This document shows, in pieces, positions 61,558 through 64,000 of a stretch of 64,000 nucleotides of DNA. Position numbers and translations under genes: made by a program. Origin of the DNA: Marsupella aquatica (taxonomy: Eukaryota > Marchantiophyta). The DNA is taken from contig OZ316891.1 of NCBI GenBank assembly GCA_973895155.1, forward strand, positions 14,260,001 through 14,324,000, given 5' to 3'. Position 1 is the first letter of the stretch. Each line of letters starts with the position of its first letter. The notes under the pieces were generated by a model. That model saw nothing but the letters and a program-made list of their open reading frames with translations. It ran no database searches and was not told the DNA's origin.

Positions 61558-63990
61558 TCACGACACCGGTGGTGGATCCTCAATAGACGCCCCCAATGCT
61601 TCCTCCGCAACCACTGCCGTTGGTCCGTCCTCTGACAGATTACCTGCCTCTGACCGAGTCAACTTTTCATCGGCCTGACTGGGCCCACCCTCGGCTTCGG
61701 CATCGGCTCGGGAATCATTCTCGGCTACGGCCTCAGCCTCGGCTTCAGCCATTGTCTCCCCGGCCTGCTCAAGAGGTGGATCTGGGATACCGACCTCATT
61801 ACTGAGTAGTTCGGCTTGGGCCGTGCCATCCCCACCTTTGGTGATAGCGGAATCTATTGCCATGTTCATGCCGGAGGTTGGTGCCGGTTTGAGTACGGCT
61901 CGAGAGGTCGAATAACCTCCGGACCCCGAAGGTTTCCGCTTCTTCTTCTTCACTATCTCCACAGCCTGTTCCTTCCCTTTGCCGCCAATGTCCGGCACCG
62001 GGCCGTGTGTCACGGCTGGTCCTTCGGTAATTACCACCCCTGGTAACTGGTTTGCCCCAATGGGAGATGGACCTGATGCAGCTAAGCATTTAAATACTGC
62101 GGCTTGTTTCTTCAGCCGCTCAGTTTGGTTGTCGGCCCGCCGCTGGAGGTTCTCCATCTTCCTCGTGATTTCCTCCAACTCCTCCTGGGTCTCATCCAGG
62201 TCCTTCCGTGCCTTCTCCAGCTTGTTTTTGGCTTCCTCCAATTCCCTGTGGGCTTCCTCCAATTCCTTCTTGGTGGTAGCCCTCTCCTCCTAGGTTGCTC
62301 TTAGCTCCTTGTCGAGCTCCGCTACGACCTCAGACTCCATGTTTTTCATCTTGGCATAAGTCTGGTCGAGCTGGGCGTCCTTCTCACGCAGGTCGGCCTT
62401 GAAGCTGGCCGTCAGGGACGCAAGCTCCTGCTGTAGCGCAATAATCCCTTGATAGGATTTCCCTAACTCGGCCTCCTTCTGCTCAAGGGCTCTGAGGATG
62501 ACCTCGAGCTCTCCCTTCAGCGCCCTCTCCCTTCTCTGAGTCTCCGTCGTGACCCGGTTGTTGACTGCTATATGGGCCTCCTCTGCGTTTCTCAGCTCCT
62601 TCTTCCATTTCTCCCTGTCCTTGATTGCGTCGGCCAATTCTCCCTGGGTCTGAGTCAATTTATCCTTGATAATCTGATTATCAGCCTGCGCTTTGTCCAA
62701 CTGCCCCTGCATGATGTTCAGCTCATGCCGCTTAATCTGCAGTTCATCTTGGGCTTTCTTGGCCGCCCTTAGATCTTCAATCTCGGCTTCCATCCTCCTA
62801 AGCCGCCGGATGACCTCGTCCTTCTTGCTTCTCTCTAAAGCCACCGCTTCTTCTAATTGGTGCTTCTCCAACTGCTCCCTATGGAAAAAGGGTCCTACCT
62901 CCAACTCCTCCCCAAAGATGCCGAGCGCAAGTTCCCCACACATCTCACCATACTCCATGGCTCTATTCTTAGCGTAGGTGGAATAAGTAGAAGTGATCGG
63001 CATCGCCCATCGCGGCCTCTGCTCCCAAGCCGTCTTGCGGATCTCTTCAATCGTGGCTAGAGGTTTGCTTCCTTTTTCGGCTAGCCGCCTGATGTCCTCC
63101 GACCAATCTCCTCCTGGAAAATCCTTTTCCCTAGCCAGGGCTGCCTCCTCTTCCTGCCTGATTCGCTCCTGAAATTCCTGCGCCGTCTGTTTTATGCCAT
63201 CAAAGCTCGGGGGAGCAACATCTGGTGGGGGAGACTCAGGGCTACTCTGCTGGTTGGGGTCCCCTCGTACTACCCTTGGAAGTGTGGGGATAAACCGGCC
63301 ACAGGTCCTTACTCCTGGAACGTGATGGTCCGACCCATAGCCGGAGTTATCATGGCTGCAGTCCTCCACTGCCTCCTCTACTTCTTGGACTTTTGGCTTC
63401 TCCCTCTCTTCTTCGTCGGTAGGAGCTTCAGGCAATTCTGCCTCAGATTCAGAGCTTGAGACTCCCACGTACATTCGAACACCCGGCTTGGATTCTGGCC
63501 TGATTCTGCTTAGGTTGACCTCTGGGGCAATGTCCTGTATTGGTGCTGCTGCCGAAGCCGGGTCCAGTGCCGGCTTTTCCTTCTCCAGCATTTTCAGCAG
63601 ATTCTGTATGCTTGGTTGCTGCATCGGCAAGTCTTCCTTCCTTGGCCTGAACACCTGCTCGATTGTAGGACTGTCAGGTGGTTGAGGCTTCTCTGCTACC
63701 GGCCTCGGTGCTGGAGCTTCCTTGGGTGCCCTTACCTGCAGGGGAAGTACTGGGGCAAAGGTCTGACCTCTGGCATACCGGCACAACAGCGGCATGTGAT
63801 AGCCAAGCCGCGACACGCTCCCCATGCCGATTACCTGCTGCTCCTCCTTTAAGATCTTCTTCAATTGGTTGAGGAGGTACCCATTGTAGTCCCGGCTTGG
63901 GTCTGGCCTCTCTGCCAGATAGACCTGTGCCTTGCCAATCTCTGCCCTCGGCAAGTTACAATGCATGGTCACCCACAAGAAGTCGATCAT
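61558..63990 (-). pseudogene. Long coiled-coil protein, probably ORF1/gag-like protein of a retroelement, with one amber codon
   Basis: The frame runs from the right edge region (MIDFLWVTMHCNLPRAEIGK) through 566 codons to a TAG at 62290-62292, and then in the same frame a further about 240 codons (EERATTKKELEEAHREL) to a stop at 61558. Residues 1-80 are globular (YLLNQLKKILKEEQ, GSVSRLGYHMPLLCRYARG), a pattern I associate with the N-terminal domain of plant Ty3-type or other transposon ORF1 proteins. A Pro/Glu-rich linker follows; residues 330-640 form a heptad-rich coiled coil (QLEKHQLEEAVALERS, LRAAKKAQDELQIKRH). The end is basic (KKKKRKPSGS), then acidic and Ala-rich. The frame may begin outside the window. 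No catalytic motif is present; a structural or nucleic-acid-packaging role is inference. Confidence 0.55.
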
Positions 63991-64000
63991 CTCTCCTATG

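Overview
The window looks like nuclear DNA of a green plant in the broad sense (streptophyte: land plant or charophyte alga). The reasons are spliced genes with GT/AG introns, CACTA and Mutator-like transposases, a plant-type interstitial TTTAGGG-like repeat, a retroelement carrying a C5 DNA methyltransferase, and a captured fragment resembling the plant microtubule regulator MOR1. I cannot name the species. I see no rRNA, no tRNA, no CRISPR array and no intact host gene: almost everything readable is mobile-element sequence at different stages of decay.

The main structure is a nest of elements, and several joints can be read to the base. (1) Element A, a Mutator-like element, occupies about 772-7007 and 39347-42390. 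It has a SWIM-type transposase gene on the + strand and a ParB/methyltransferase-like cargo gene on the - strand. Its left part is cut at 771 by the end of a CACTA element that enters from outside the window. (2) Inside the transposase gene of A sits element B, 7008-39346 (32,339 bp), with 13-bp perfect terminal inverted repeats and an 8-bp target duplication. Removing B and one copy of the duplication rejoins the transposase reading frame. (3) Inside B sits a 10,332-bp CACTA element (23718-34049) with a 3-bp duplication; a sister copy of the repeat it hit shows the empty site. That CACTA encodes a TnpA-like protein, a Tnp2/TnpD-like transposase and a SET-domain protein.

Element B without its CACTA (about 22 kb) carries an unusual cargo on the - strand, running left from about 23.1 kb: a small zinc-knuckle-like protein, three F-box-like units, one long spliced gene whose exons join in phase to give ParB-like + DNA-methyltransferase-like + acidic/coiled-coil + Ulp1 (SUMO protease) modules, and three HAD/FCP1-like units with degenerate catalytic motifs. 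A transposase-like pseudogene runs the other way (34.7-38.1 kb). Element A and element B each carry a ParB/methyltransferase-like gene, and each carries its own family of short GC-rich palindromes in non-coding DNA: TAGCGCCAGGCGCTA-like in A, CACGCGACTGGTCGCGTG-like in B. I propose, as inference only, that these are element-specific binding sites for element-encoded chromatin or anti-silencing proteins.

The right third contains a -strand retroelement (about 42.7-47.8 kb) with gag, retropepsin and a C5 cytosine methyltransferase, the last interrupted by a 1,432-bp insertion with a 4-bp duplication. Then come a GC- and purine-skewed stretch without convincing genes (47.8-52.2 kb), a 458-bp MITE, a 5.6-kb pogo/Tc5-like element (52968-58526) whose interior has captured MOR1-like and BRCT-like fragments, unresolved repeat-rich DNA (58.5-61.5 kb), and a long coiled-coil ORF on the - strand (61.5-64 kb) with one in-frame amber codon.

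Many genes are broken by single in-frame stops. I could read ten TAG, seven TGA and two TAA codons inside otherwise continuous coding sequence, a spectrum that would fit C-to-T decay at CAG and CGA sites of methylated DNA.
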